51,019 nt of DNA from Clostridiales bacterium (GCA_012523775.1 JAAYTK010000099.1:1-51019), one strand, 5' to 3'; shown: positions 8,500-17,965, counted from the first letter of the stretch. Translations and numbers: made by a program. The notes: generated from the sequence alone by a model not told the origin.

Positions 8500-8782
8500 A
8501 TTTAAGATGACAATTAAGACGATGAAAAGAAATAGTAGCATTTTTGATTTCAAACAGAAAGATGCCGGTTGATGAGAGGCTCGTGGATAGAAAATGTGAA
8601 TACCTCTTGGAGTTGCGTACCGAAAAGTATAGTAGGCTACGACGGAGAGCACACCGTTATCAGGTGCAAGGGTATCGCTATTGCTGTACTCTGTGAGGTA
8701 GGTAATGTGAGTTGCCTATGAAATTAGGTGGTAACACGAGATAATCTCTCGTCCTTTTGATATAGAAGGACGAGAGTTTTTT
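8500..8782 (+). promoter_or_regulatory. Tyrosine T-box riboswitch with terminator
   Basis: The leader has the diagnostic T-box sequence AGGTGGTAACACG (8726-8738), which pairs with the CCA end of uncharged tRNA. A terminator follows: stem CTCTCGTCCTT (8746-8756) with AAGGACGAGAG (8766-8776) and a T-run at 8777-8782. The specifier loop in Stem I reads GTGAATACCTC, giving the tyrosine codon TAC at 8601-8603, consistent with the downstream tyrS. Uncharged tRNA-Tyr is expected to stabilise the antiterminator and allow tyrS expression. The 5' limit is approximate. Confidence 0.92.
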
Positions 8783-8822
8783 ATTGAGTAGGAAAGTGTT
8801 TTAAATGTGAGGAGGTTTCTAA

Positions 8823-10034
8823 ATGTTAGTGCCAAAGGAGCAATTAAAAATCATTTTAAAAGGAGTTCACCAATGTGTGAATGAGGAGGAATTGCTTGAA
8901 AAGCTTGAAAAATCATATAAGCATAATAAGCCGCTTATAATCAAACTGGGACTGGATCCGTCTGCACCGGATATCCATATCGGCCATGCGGTAGTGCTTA
9001 GAAAGCTAAAGCAGATGCAGGATTTGGGCCATACTGTAGTAATTGTAATAGGTGACTTTACCGGCAAAATAGGTGATCCGACGGGAAAATCCAAGGGGAG
9101 GATTGCGCTTACCGATGAACAGGTTAAGGAAAATGCTTTAACATACTGTGAGCAAATATTTAAGGTGTTGGATCGGGAGAAAATGGTAGTCAGATTTAAC
9201 AGCGAATGGTTATCAAAGATAAATTTAGAAGAGTTTATAAGGATTGCCGCAACGGTGACAGTTGCCAGAATGCTGGAAAGAGATGATTTCTGGACCCGAT
9301 ACAATAACGGAGTTCCGATTGGATTGCATGAATTTTTCTATCCGTTGATGCAAGCCCGTGATTCGATTGAGCTGAAAGCGGACATTGAATTAGGAGGAAC
9401 CGATCAGACATTCAATATTCTAATGGGGAGAACACTGCAAAAAGCCTTGGGACAGGAGCAGCAGGTGGCAATTTTCATGCCTATTCTTGAAGGACTTGAC
9501 GGTGTTGAAAAGATGAGTAAGAGTCTGGATAATTATATCGGAGTAAGTGAACCCTCGGAAGTCATGTTCAAAAAGGTTATGGAGATACCGGATAATTTGA
9601 TTATCAGATACTTTGAATTAACCACCGATGAGCATCCTGATTCTATAGAAAAGATTAAGCTCGAATTGATGGAGGGAGTTAATCCACGAGATATTAAATA
9701 TAGATTGGCGAAAATCATAACCTCACTATATCATTCTCAGGAGGAAGTTGAAAAGGCCATGGCCTACTATGATGCCGCGTTCAGTAAAAAGGCTATTCCC
9801 GAGAACATACCCACTATGCTTATAGATATGGACAAGGATACGGTTAACGATGTTATTCCTCGGCTAATTGAGATGGAGTTGGTAAAAAGCAGGAGTGAAT
9901 TCATTCGCTTAATAATACAGGGCGGTGTTCAGATTAACGGTGAGAAGATAAATGAGGATGATTTGAATCAGGTGCTGATAAACGCAGATGTCATAAAGAT
10001 TGGTAAGAAGAGATTTATAAGGATTGAGAAATAA
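8823..10034 (+). CDS. tyrS: Tyrosyl-tRNA synthetase
   Basis: The 403-residue class I synthetase charges tRNA-Tyr with tyrosine in the cytoplasm. Visible motifs are HIGH (52-55) in the Rossmann fold, the tyrosine-site segment with DPTGK (85-89), GGTDQTFN (191-198) and KMSKS (230-234). The C-terminal S4 RNA-binding domain is around residues 340-400 (RLIIQGGVQINGEKINEDD). The sequence character resembles the TyrZ-like (second) branch of bacterial TyrRS rather than the longer Bacillus TyrS, which is a judgement by eye. ATG 8823 has a strong AGGAGG site (8810-8815). It is controlled by the T-box just upstream and ends at a long hairpin shared with the convergent flavoprotein gene. Confidence 0.95.
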   Translation: MLVPKEQLKIILKGVHQCVNEEELLEKLEKSYKHNKPLIIKLGLDPSAPDIHIGHAVVLRKLKQMQDLGHTVVIVIGDFTGKIGDPTGKSKGRIALTDEQVKENALTYCEQIFKVLDREKMVVRFNSEWLSKINLEEFIRIAATVTVARMLERDDFWTRYNNGVPIGLHEFFYPLMQARDSIELKADIELGGTDQTFNILMGRTLQKALGQEQQVAIFMPILEGLDGVEKMSKSLDNYIGVSEPSEVMFKKVMEIPDNLIIRYFELTTDEHPDSIEKIKLELMEGVNPRDIKYRLAKIITSLYHSQEEVEKAMAYYDAAFSKKAIPENIPTMLIDMDKDTVNDVIPRLIEMELVKSRSEFIRLIIQGGVQINGEKINEDDLNQVLINADVIKIGKKRFIRIEK

Positions 10035-10039
10035 AAGAG

Positions 10040-10091
10040 TAACACCTACTGTATTTGTCTGCATGCTCACAAATAAGTAGGTGTTATTTTT
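10040..10091. terminator. Long bidirectional terminator after tyrS
   Basis: The outer stem TAACACCTACT (10040-10050) with AGTAGGTGTTA (10076-10086) stacks on the inner stem TATTTGT (10052-10058) with ACAAATA (10069-10075), with one bulged G. The plus strand ends in TTTTT (10087-10091). The minus strand continues into CTCTTTTATTT, so it can serve both convergent genes. Confidence 0.85.
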
Positions 10092-10761
10092 AAACCGATA
10101 TGGGTTCTTTAACATCTAACTTGTTTATTATCCTGTCAATCTGCTCCTTGGCTTTTTCTATGGCTGCCAATCTCTCGACCTCTGTGGTGCCGGTTTTGTC
10201 GACCAGTAGCTTTTCAAAATTACTTATACCCAGAGATTTCATAATATCCTCAACATAATCCAGTCCTCTGTTTAGCATGGGTCTCATAATCAGCGGTATT
10301 TCTGCACCTGAGGACTGTATATAGATGACGGCTCTGGGCTTATCATTAAGAAGCCCCTGTGGTTTGCCGCCCTTCTCGGGGAATGTGATTGTCCTGTCCG
10401 ACTGTACTATACAATCTATATATTCTTTTAAAGGGGCCGGAAATGACAGGCTCCACATGGGAGATGCTATGACATATACATTAGCACTTATGAATTGATT
10501 GCAAAGCTCTACAATGGTATGAACCTCTTTTTGCTCTTTTTCGGGTAGTTTATTCGCTGCATCTTCATTTATAATACAATTTCTGCTTTGATAATACTGA
10601 TATTCTAATCTGGGTATATGAGCCTTGTATAAATCAAGCTCTTCAACAGTAAAATCAGGATATTTCTTTATAAATCTGTCTACAAATATTCTACCTACTG
10701 TCTTACTCGATGATAAATTTTCAGGCTTTGAATTGACTGTAATATACAATAATTTTCTCAA
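10090..10761 (-). CDS. FMN-dependent NADH-azoreductase-like flavoprotein
   Basis: The 223-residue flavodoxin-like-fold enzyme is of the AzoR/quinone reductase type. The N-terminal FMN phosphate-binding region is MRKLLYITVNSKPENLSSSK. The central ASPMWSLSFPAPLKEYIDC matches the family segment for FMN contacts, and GGxxQGLLNDKPRAVIYIQSSG matches the typical following strand. Such enzymes transfer two electrons from NADH to quinones, azo or nitro compounds in the cytoplasm. The stop codon overlaps the shared terminator. The gene is divergent from the nitroreductase gene across ~180 bp, suggesting both could answer to electrophile or redox stress (inference). Confidence 0.85.
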   Translation of the reverse strand: MRKLLYITVNSKPENLSSSKTVGRIFVDRFIKKYPDFTVEELDLYKAHIPRLEYQYYQSRNCIINEDAANKLPEKEQKEVHTIVELCNQFISANVYVIASPMWSLSFPAPLKEYIDCIVQSDRTITFPEKGGKPQGLLNDKPRAVIYIQSSGAEIPLIMRPMLNRGLDYVEDIMKSLGISNFEKLLVDKTGTTEVERLAAIEKAKEQIDRIINKLDVKEPISV

Positions 10762-10942
10762 AATATACCTCCTTTTATGATTGTTTGGTATTAGTATGTA
10801 AATAAATATAAAATTTTATAAAAAAATAATATGTTTTATAGTATGTTTATGTTATAATGATGTAACTATATTTTCACAAGAGTAAGCTTCGCTTTATAAA
10901 TAGACTAATAGCTCATCATACACCGGATAAGGAGGGATATAT

Positions 10943-11449
10943 ATGGATGTAATTTTTAACAGAAGAAGTATTCGTAGATATAAAAAGCAGGCCGTAGAAC
11001 CGGATAAAGTAGAAAAGCTCTTAAGGGCTGCTATGCAGGCTCCTTCAGCTGTCAATCAACAGCCATGGGAATTTATCGTTGTTCAAAACAAAGGAGGACT
11101 TGAGAGACTGGCCGGGATAAGTGCATATTCAAAGATGGTAGCAGAAGCTCCATTGGCCATTGTGCTTTTGGGTAATGAAGACAGAATGAGATTACAGCAT
11201 CATTGGGAACAGGATATGGCTGCGGCAGCTCAAAACATCCTATTAGAGGCAGCTTATCTTGGTCTTGGAGGTGTATGGCTTGGTGTCGCTCCTATGAAGG
11301 ACAGGATGGACCTTATAAGTGAACTATATGGACTCAAGAGCAAACTTAGACCGTTTTGTGTTATTCCGATTGGATATCCGGAGGAAGGACAGGAGCATAA
11401 ATACGTCGACCGATTTGACTCGAATAGGGTTCACTATGAAGTATATTAG
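10943..11449 (+). CDS. Nitroreductase family protein
   Basis: The compact 168-residue nitroreductase has the N-terminal FMN-binding signature RRSIRRYKKQAVEPDKVEKL and the APSAVNQQPWEFIVV segment, followed by LGLGGVWLGVAP and a C-terminal PIGYPEE. Members are homodimeric FMN enzymes that use NAD(P)H to reduce nitro groups, quinones or flavins. The short form is common in clostridia. The strong AGGAGGG ribosome site precedes ATG 10943. A clear rho-independent terminator follows. The substrate cannot be assigned. Confidence 0.88.
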   Translation: MDVIFNRRSIRRYKKQAVEPDKVEKLLRAAMQAPSAVNQQPWEFIVVQNKGGLERLAGISAYSKMVAEAPLAIVLLGNEDRMRLQHHWEQDMAAAAQNILLEAAYLGLGGVWLGVAPMKDRMDLISELYGLKSKLRPFCVIPIGYPEEGQEHKYVDRFDSNRVHYEVY

Positions 11450-11471
11450 CGAGATGAATAAGTTATAAAGA

Positions 11472-11520
11472 GGCTGTCGCTTCACGAATTTTCAATCGTA
11501 TGCGACAGCCCCATTTTTTT
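11472..11520 (+). terminator. Rho-independent terminator after the nitroreductase gene
   Basis: Stem GGCTGTCGC (11472-11480) with GCGACAGCC (11502-11510), loop of 21 nt, followed by CCA and seven T (11514-11520). Confidence 0.88.
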
Positions 11521-11532
11521 GTACCGGGTACC

Positions 11533-12912
11533 TCATGTTAATTCCATTATTAACTTAACTATGTTGTCAAATCCCATAAAATGAGATGCTTTAACCAGAA
11601 TTGTATCCCCATATTTTAATAATTGCGGAAGAGCCATAATTAATTCTTTCTGAGACACAAAGTGGAATAAACCACTGGTATTATCTGATAGAATCTCGGC
11701 TGCACCATCATATATGTAGGCAGACAGTTTGCCTACACAGATAATAATATCCACGTTCTTATTTGCTATATACTTCCCTATATCCTTATGCATTTCCGCT
11801 TCGTTTTTGCCCAGTTCGCCCATATCTCCCAGGATTGCAACCTTTCTGGTTTTTGACATATCAAGCAGATCAATAGCCGCCTTCATAGATACAGGATTGG
11901 CATTATAGCAATCATCTATTATAGTATATTTATTGTGTCGGATTATATTATTTCTTCCTCTCACCGGTTGAATCTGTCTGATGCCCTGTATGATTTCATT
12001 ATCAGATAGGCCAAGAGAAGAACCCAGGGCTGCAGCAGCCAATGCATTAAGGATCATATGATTACCCGGCATAGGAGTATTCGCGGGGAGGATTCTACCG
12101 TCAATATGTATATCAAATGAACTGCCAAAAAGACCATGGGAGATAATGTTGTCAGCGTAGATGTCGTTATCCGAACCCAAACCGTATCTTATGGGCTTCT
12201 TACCTTTTATGCTTTTTATTGTTGAGAGCATATCATCATCTCCGTTAATGATTACGCCGCCATCCTCACTCATAAAATCAAAGATTTCAGATTTTGCCTT
12301 TAGGACACCTTGCCTTGAGCCCAGATTCTCAAGGTGGCAATGTCCGATATTTGTCAGCAGGCAATAATCAGGCTTGGCAATCCTGCTAAGTCTGTGCATT
12401 TCACCGAAATCACTGATTCCCATTTCCAACACGGCTATTTGGTGCTCTTTACGAATCCGAAGTATTGTCAGAGGTAGCCCAATTTCATTATTATAATTTC
12501 CTTCGGTCTTTAATACGCGGTATCTCTGGGACAGGACACTGCTAACCAATTCCTTGGTGCTTGTTTTACCGACACTTCCTGTAATACCTATAACCGGAAT
12601 ATTAAGCTGTGTACGATACCACATAGCTATATCCTTTAAGGCCATAAGACTGTCCTTGACCATAATATAGGGTATGATTACGTCTGTAGGAGGCTTTTCG
12701 CATACCACCGCAATAGCACCCTGCTCGGCAGCCGCTTTGACATAGTCATGTCCATCGACTCTCTCGCCTCTTGATGCAATAAAAACATAATCCCTCTCAA
12801 CCAGCCGAGAGTCAAGTACAATGCCCCTGACCTCTGATGTGGCAGCCATATCAGTATTAAACATCGTGCCGTTACAGGCCTTTGCAATATTTGATAAAGT
12901 CATATTCTTCAT
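11533..12912 (-). CDS. murF: UDP-MurNAc-tripeptide:D-Ala-D-Ala ligase MurF
   Basis: The 459-residue Mur ligase adds the D-Ala-D-Ala dipeptide to the cytoplasmic peptidoglycan precursor. The N-terminal domain has the MurF pattern (IVLDSRLVERDYVFIASRGE). The ATP loop GITGSVGKTSTK (109-120) is followed by EGNYNNEIGLPLT, then the C-terminal domain with DDCYNANPVSM and ILGDMGELG. The frame is open back to 12960 inside ddl. I chose ATG 12912 because GAGGG precedes it and the protein then begins like its relatives. This leaves 19 nt after the ddl stop, so ddl and murF form an operon that makes and then attaches the dipeptide. Confidence 0.95.
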   Translation of the reverse strand: MKNMTLSNIAKACNGTMFNTDMAATSEVRGIVLDSRLVERDYVFIASRGERVDGHDYVKAAAEQGAIAVVCEKPPTDVIIPYIMVKDSLMALKDIAMWYRTQLNIPVIGITGSVGKTSTKELVSSVLSQRYRVLKTEGNYNNEIGLPLTILRIRKEHQIAVLEMGISDFGEMHRLSRIAKPDYCLLTNIGHCHLENLGSRQGVLKAKSEIFDFMSEDGGVIINGDDDMLSTIKSIKGKKPIRYGLGSDNDIYADNIISHGLFGSSFDIHIDGRILPANTPMPGNHMILNALAAAALGSSLGLSDNEIIQGIRQIQPVRGRNNIIRHNKYTIIDDCYNANPVSMKAAIDLLDMSKTRKVAILGDMGELGKNEAEMHKDIGKYIANKNVDIIICVGKLSAYIYDGAAEILSDNTSGLFHFVSQKELIMALPQLLKYGDTILVKASHFMGFDNIVKLIMELT

Positions 12913-12931
12913 GAAGAAATCCCTCATATCA

Positions 12932-13960
12932 TTACTTGTATTTTTGCAATGAAATATCAATTATCATCTCACATAAAGCTTCGAAATCTATGCCAATGGC
13001 TTTAGCTTCCTGAGGCAGTAAGGATGTAGGTGTCATACCTGGTAAGGTGTTAGCCTCAAGACAATATATCTCATTGTTTTCACTTAAAATGAAATCCATC
13101 CTGGCATATGTTTTTAACCGAAGTGCCTGATATACTTTTTCTGCAAGCTGCTTCATCCTGTCAGTAAGATCCTGGCTTAAGTCAGCCGGACAGGTCTCAA
13201 TGGCATTGCCTTCCTGATATTTGTTCTTATAGTCATAAAATCCTGTCAGGGGAGCTATTTCAATAACCGGTAATGCTTTCCCGTCGATTACTCCTACAGA
13301 GAATTCTCTTCCTTTGATATATTGCTCAATAATTACTTCGTCGCCATAGGACAGTGAATTACTCATGGCGGCATCCATTTCCTCCGGTGAATTTACAATA
13401 GATACACCTACACTGGAGCCACCGTTATTTACTTTTACAACACAGGGATATTGATTCCATGTATATGATTCTCCCCTTTTAATATGAATACCGAGAGGAG
13501 TGGGTATGTCATAGTAAGTAAAGAGCTCTTTTGAAACCGCTTTATTCATGGCAATACAGCTACTTGAAAAGTCGGTTCCCGTGTACTTAATTCCCATTAA
13601 ATCGAAGGTTGCCTGTATCTTACCGTCCTCACCATTTTCACCATGGAGTGCCAGAAATACAATATCGGACTGATCACAGATATTCATTACACCGGGTCCA
13701 AAGAAATGATTTGGATTTCCCTTTCTCATGGATTTGATTTGATTGATATCCGGATTGTATTCACCGATCCTGCCTATACCTACCGCCCAATCCTTTTCAT
13801 TATCAAAGATATTATGGATGTCTCCTTCATAGCCCAAATATACATCCAGAAGTACAACCTGATGTCCTCTGTTCTTTAAAGCATAATAAATCATCTTTCC
13901 TGTAGATAAGGATACATCCCGTTCGGGGCTTGTTCCTCCGGCCAATACAACTATCTTCAT
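12932..13960 (-). CDS. ddl: D-alanine--D-alanine ligase
   Basis: The 342-residue ATP-grasp enzyme joins two D-alanines. It has the N-terminal glycine loop GGTSPERDVSLSTG, VFLALHGENGEDG, PCVVKVNNGGSSVGVS, and the omega loop FYDYKNKYQEGNAIETCPADL. The FYDY..KY pattern is the one expected for D-Ala-D-Ala rather than D-Ala-D-Lac ligases. A C-terminal MDFILSENNEIYCLEANTLPGMTPTSL carries metal-binding Glu and Asn. It is first in a ddl-murF operon; the ribosome site is GGAGG before ATG 13960. It is probably a chromosomal housekeeping copy; no vancomycin-resistance partners are present. Confidence 0.95.
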   Translation of the reverse strand: MKIVVLAGGTSPERDVSLSTGKMIYYALKNRGHQVVLLDVYLGYEGDIHNIFDNEKDWAVGIGRIGEYNPDINQIKSMRKGNPNHFFGPGVMNICDQSDIVFLALHGENGEDGKIQATFDLMGIKYTGTDFSSSCIAMNKAVSKELFTYYDIPTPLGIHIKRGESYTWNQYPCVVKVNNGGSSVGVSIVNSPEEMDAAMSNSLSYGDEVIIEQYIKGREFSVGVIDGKALPVIEIAPLTGFYDYKNKYQEGNAIETCPADLSQDLTDRMKQLAEKVYQALRLKTYARMDFILSENNEIYCLEANTLPGMTPTSLLPQEAKAIGIDFEALCEMIIDISLQKYK

Positions 13961-14221
13961 TCTGAAGCCTCCTTGTTTATGCTGATATTATTCGATATTC
14001 TTATTCGTTATGTATTGTTTTATTTAGTCATCAGTATAACTCAATCCATGTTCTAAGTAAAGGAACTTCCTTAACTATATTATATTGTATTTATAGAAAA
14101 TGTACCTATAAAATTACAGCGGACTGTATTATATATTGAATAATGCGGATAATGGATGTAATTGACATAAAATATCATAAATGGTAACATTTAGTTAGTA
14201 GAGAATAAGGAGGAGAAGGGA

Positions 14222-15622
14222 ATGAAAAAGTATATAAGTGTATTTTTGCTGTTGCTAATATTATTGATATCAGCCGCATTATTTGGGGGTCAGGAATATG
14301 CAATGGCTTCGCAGACCAATGCACAGACTTCATATGAAGAGCTAAAGAAAACCAATGTAACAGATATTGAAGTTTTCAACAATTATGAGATTAACAGAAT
14401 CAACATTGATAATACCCGATATCCTTATTATGAGACATACATATACAAATTCACATTAGAGCAGGATGGTTTCGTAAAGCTTCTATTGACTGCAGACAAT
14501 CTAACTAAGGCAACATACACAAATTCAAATTATAGCGAACAGGATGCCACCATAAGTGCAACCGTATACCGTGATAGTAAGCTGCTGTTCCAGGTGGTTC
14601 CTACTATAACGGCCAGAAGCTCAGGTATAAAAGGAGAAACCAAGGATAAGGTGGCTCTTGATAAGGGCACATATTATGTGGTTTTAAAGACGGATAAATT
14701 TATGACGGGCTCCAAATCCTCAACTTTGGTAGAGGGTGAGGCAGGATTAATTCTTTACTATCAGTCTGTTAAGAGTGATGAGCAGTTACGTCCGTCGAGT
14801 GTCGGCAGCGAAAATCCACTGACACTTGATATGACCTTTTATGGCTTGTTAACGGTTCCCAATCCTAAGGATTATTACAGATTTGAATTAAAGGAACGCT
14901 CCTTAGTTAATATCAATTATTTATATGAATCCTCAAGGGCCAAATTCTTATTATACTCCGGAAACAGGGATGTTCTCTTAACCAGACAATTCAATGGTAA
15001 TAATATTCTCAATGAGGATGAGATATTATTAGAAGCCGGTAAATATTATATTTCATTGGAAGCGCTTACAAACGGTGATGGGGGAAGAACTACTGTTGAA
15101 GTGAATGCTAAGCCTTATCCGCTTGAGCTGAAGCTAAGAAGCAAAACTAAAAACTCTTATATTGAGGTAAATACAATAGATACTCCTAAGGAGGTAAGGT
15201 ATCTTAAAGGAAACCTGTCGCAGAAGGATATTAACAGCTCCAGATGGAGAACGGCCCAATTAATAACAGATGAACTGAAATTTGGTGTTAATTCAACCGG
15301 CTATTATACTGTCCGTGTGGTTGATGACTATGGTAATATGATTATGGAGACAATCAGGGTGACAGTATGCGATACTACCCCTCCTGCCAAGCCCAAAATT
15401 ACCGGGTATAAAGCAGGTGAATATGAGGTAACAGGTACTGCGGAGAAGAATGCTATTGTAACCGTGAAATATAATAACAGATCTTATACATGTCAGGCAG
15501 ACTCAAAGGGTAAGTATACCTGTGTTATTGACAGCAGGTTGGTAAAGGGTGCCAAGGTAGAAGTATATGCACAGGATATCTCAGGAAATGTCAGTAACAG
15601 TAAGGCCGTGGCTGTTAAGTAA
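14222..15622 (+). CDS. Secreted protein with C-terminal bacterial Ig-like domain
   Basis: The 466-residue exported protein has a signal peptide at residues 1-30 (VFLLLLILLISAALF, cleavage near AMASQ). The middle has two beta-rich segments resembling PPC-type domains, each ending in a 'Y/F tolerated by membrane-bound load' pattern such as LEAGKYYISLEA. Near residue 375 a DTTPPAKP motif opens a Big_6-like Ig domain that runs to the C-terminus (TGTAEKNAIVTVKYNN, VYAQDISGNVSNS). There is no sortase signal, SLH repeat or lipobox, so it is probably released or loosely wall-associated. AGGAGAAGGG precedes ATG 14222, and a terminator follows. The function is unknown; such domains mediate adhesion or stabilise surface proteins. 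Confidence 0.75.
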   Translation: MKKYISVFLLLLILLISAALFGGQEYAMASQTNAQTSYEELKKTNVTDIEVFNNYEINRINIDNTRYPYYETYIYKFTLEQDGFVKLLLTADNLTKATYTNSNYSEQDATISATVYRDSKLLFQVVPTITARSSGIKGETKDKVALDKGTYYVVLKTDKFMTGSKSSTLVEGEAGLILYYQSVKSDEQLRPSSVGSENPLTLDMTFYGLLTVPNPKDYYRFELKERSLVNINYLYESSRAKFLLYSGNRDVLLTRQFNGNNILNEDEILLEAGKYYISLEALTNGDGGRTTVEVNAKPYPLELKLRSKTKNSYIEVNTIDTPKEVRYLKGNLSQKDINSSRWRTAQLITDELKFGVNSTGYYTVRVVDDYGNMIMETIRVTVCDTTPPAKPKITGYKAGEYEVTGTAEKNAIVTVKYNNRSYTCQADSKGKYTCVIDSRLVKGAKVEVYAQDISGNVSNSKAVAVK

Positions 15623-15645
15623 TATTTAAACCGTCTGAAGAATAT

Positions 15646-15684
15646 AAGGAGGTTGCATGATAAAAATAAGCAGCCTCCTTTTAT
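15646..15684. terminator. Terminator after the secreted Ig-like protein
   Basis: Stem AAGGAGGTTGC (15646-15656) with GCAGCCTCCTT (15670-15680), one G-T pair, followed by a short TTTT-like stretch. It overlaps the stop of the convergent metallophosphoesterase gene. Confidence 0.7.
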
Positions 15685-16619
15685 ATATCACTGCAATTGG
15701 TTTTCAGACCATCATAGCCCTCGATATGTTTGCAATCATATCTGTCTATTGGCTCCGGACCTCGTACTACGGTTCTCTCTACACGCATAACCCCCTCATC
15801 ATTGGCCATAACCCGCCAGTCAACCATAAGGATTGTATCATTAATAATCTCAATGCCGGGTATTCCTCTTGTGTTGATACAGCATCCGGTATTAAAATAC
15901 GGCAATTCATCATTTTTGGGAAATTTAGTTCTGTGGGTGTGGCCACATATAAGCATAATTTTATGCTTTCTGATCCATTTATTATAGTTTTTCTCAACCT
16001 TGTGCCTTTTGTATAGATTTCGTGCAGGACTGGAGGGGTTTTCAAAACCGACTATATGAAGGAATCTCCAAAAATAACGCAATAGGATCATAGAGATATA
16101 CCAAAACTGATCATTTATAAGGTCACCCTGATGTCCGTGGACAATCAGGATTTCCTGATCGGTTTCTTTATGCTTTAATATAATTCCTTCGACGGGTTTT
16201 ATTCCATTAAAGAGAGGAACTCTTTTTTGATTATATTCATCATAGAACTGATAATAGTTCTTTTTTACGTATTTTTTATCCCTTAGATATATATTGTGAT
16301 TTCCGTAAATCATTCTGAGTCTGCCTATATCAAAAAACTTCTTTAGAGAGATAAATATATCCTTATGGGCAAGTCTGATATGCTTAAAATTCTTATGCTC
16401 CCACAGTTCGTCCCCGTCTCCTGCCTCGATGTATATATAACCTTTATTATAATAGTAGTTAAGGACATGCTGGAATATTGCCTGATTACGGGCAAACTCA
16501 TCAGACACACTGTCGTCTCCACGATGTATGTCGCTGAAAATTATGTATTTTGAATTCTTGTCAAAATACTCAACAGTCGCTTCCTTATATGCTTTTGTTA
16601 ATCTCTTTTCTGTGTTCAT
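15681..16619 (-). CDS. Calcineurin-like metallophosphoesterase
   Basis: The 312-residue cytoplasmic phosphoesterase has the full set of metal-binding blocks in order: FSDIHRGD, GDGDELWE, GNHN, VHGHQGD and CGHTHR. These coordinate two metal ions in the calcineurin-like fold. The GDxD variation (EAGDGDELW) resembles the UDP-2,3-diacylglucosamine pyrophosphatase-like branch, but no lipid A pathway exists in Firmicutes, so the substrate is open. The start at ATG 16619 is divergent from the DUF503 gene. It converges on the secreted Ig-like gene and shares its terminator. Confidence 0.85.
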   Translation of the reverse strand: MNTEKRLTKAYKEATVEYFDKNSKYIIFSDIHRGDDSVSDEFARNQAIFQHVLNYYYNKGYIYIEAGDGDELWEHKNFKHIRLAHKDIFISLKKFFDIGRLRMIYGNHNIYLRDKKYVKKNYYQFYDEYNQKRVPLFNGIKPVEGIILKHKETDQEILIVHGHQGDLINDQFWYISMILLRYFWRFLHIVGFENPSSPARNLYKRHKVEKNYNKWIRKHKIMLICGHTHRTKFPKNDELPYFNTGCCINTRGIPGIEIINDTILMVDWRVMANDEGVMRVERTVVRGPEPIDRYDCKHIEGYDGLKTNCSDI

Positions 16620-16735
16620 AAGCCTTCACCGGAGTTTTTTATTTATATTGTACAGTTTAAGAAAGCTTATTCATATTATTACGGCGTTGACTTAATATTA
16701 TGAAAATACATATAATTACCATGGAGGTGTTTAAA

Positions 16736-17023
16736 ATGGTGGTAGGGACAGTAAAGCTCAGGATATATACTTCCTGGGTTCACTCGTTAAAGGAAAAGCG
16801 TAAGATTGTCAAAAGTTTATGTGCAAAGGTTGGTAATAAATTTAATGTATCTGTTGCAGAGATTGATGACCAGGATATTCATCAGATTATTGTATTGGGC
16901 TTTGCCTGTGTAACTAACAATAATGCTCATGCGGATCGGATTATGGATAGCGTTATCGATTTTATAGAGGAGAATACCGAAGGAGAGGTCATCCATATAG
17001 AACGGGACAAAAACTCTTATTGA
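16736..17023 (+). CDS. DUF503 (YlxP-like) small protein
   Basis: The 95-residue protein begins MVVGTVKLRIYTSWVHSLKEKRKIVKSL, the characteristic N-terminus of DUF503/YlxP. It continues with SVAEIDDQDIHQIIVLGFACV, also typical. In Bacillus the ylxP gene lies in the nusA-infB cluster and the protein has been linked to ribosome assembly. Here it is isolated. An upstream ATG at 16700 is in frame, but ATG 16736 has GGAGGTG at the right distance and gives the standard family start. Confidence 0.88.
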   Translation: MVVGTVKLRIYTSWVHSLKEKRKIVKSLCAKVGNKFNVSVAEIDDQDIHQIIVLGFACVTNNNAHADRIMDSVIDFIEENTEGEVIHIERDKNSY

Positions 17024-17098
17024 CATGTATTGGAAGAACGGCTACAATGAGTAAAAGTTTTGACCATCGTGTTATAGTGATGCGAAAGGAGTTTGATT

Positions 17099-17965
17099 AT
17101 GCAGATAGCATCTTTATTTGGACAGGGAAGAGCAGTTCTTTCTCTTGAGATTTTTCCGCCTAAGAAGACCAGCCCTATAGATACCATTTATAAGACATTA
17201 GATAATTTAAAGGATATTCAACCGGATTTTATAAGCGTCACATATGGGGCAGGCGGCAATGCAGGTGACACCTCTACCGCTGATATAGCATCTTATATTT
17301 TGAACAGATATGGAATAATACCCTTGGCTCATTTAACCTGTGTTAATTATACGAGACAGGAGATAGGGCAGATACTAGAGATGCTTAAGGCTAAGGGAAT
17401 AAAGAATATTCTTGCTTTAAGGGGAGACATAAACCCTGAAATCCCCCCAAAAAAAGAATTTACATATGCAAGTGAATTGGTTGAGTACATTAACGGGAAG
17501 AAGGATTTCTACATATCCGGGGCATGTTATCCCGAAGGTCATGTGGATGCGGAGAACATAGATAAGGACATAGATAATCTAAAAATAAAGGTAGAAGCGG
17601 GAGTACGGCATTTAATATCTCAGCTGTTTTTTGATAATGATTATTTTTATAAATTCCTGGAGAAGTCAAGAAAGGCAGGTATTAATGTGCCGATTCAGGC
17701 GGGTATAATGCCGGTTATTAATAAATCACAGATTGAACGCATGGTAACCCTGTGCGGGGCAAGCCTTCCCCCTAAGTTTACAAAGATGATGCAGAGATTT
17801 GAGCATTCTCCCGAGGCCATCAAAGAGGCGGGTATAGCGTATGCGGTAGATCAAATCGTCGATTTGGTATCTCAGGGCGTCGACGGAATTCATTTGTATA
17901 CAATGAATAACCCCTATGTGGCCAAAAGGATAAATGAAAGCATAAAGGGCATAATTCATGCTTAA
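17099..17965 (+). CDS. metF: Methylenetetrahydrofolate reductase
   Basis: The 288-residue flavin enzyme of the MetF family reduces 5,10-methylene-THF to 5-methyl-THF for methionine synthesis and one-carbon metabolism. The TIM barrel shows SLEIFPPKK with the catalytic Glu, FISVTYGAGG, AHLTCVNYTR, NILALRGD, ISQLFFDND and IHLYTMNNP. The ribosome site AAAGGAG ends 7 nt before ATG 17099, preferred over the in-frame TTG at 17093. The length fits the short bacterial form without an eukaryotic regulatory domain. No metH or metV gene is adjacent. Confidence 0.93.
   Translation: MQIASLFGQGRAVLSLEIFPPKKTSPIDTIYKTLDNLKDIQPDFISVTYGAGGNAGDTSTADIASYILNRYGIIPLAHLTCVNYTRQEIGQILEMLKAKGIKNILALRGDINPEIPPKKEFTYASELVEYINGKKDFYISGACYPEGHVDAENIDKDIDNLKIKVEAGVRHLISQLFFDNDYFYKFLEKSRKAGINVPIQAGIMPVINKSQIERMVTLCGASLPPKFTKMMQRFEHSPEAIKEAGIAYAVDQIVDLVSQGVDGIHLYTMNNPYVAKRINESIKGIIHA

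Noticed and set aside
15657-16016. Open frames on the plus strand opposite the metallophosphoesterase
   Set aside because: The minus strand has the complete phosphoesterase motif set; the plus-strand frames have no recognisable domain and start inside a terminator.
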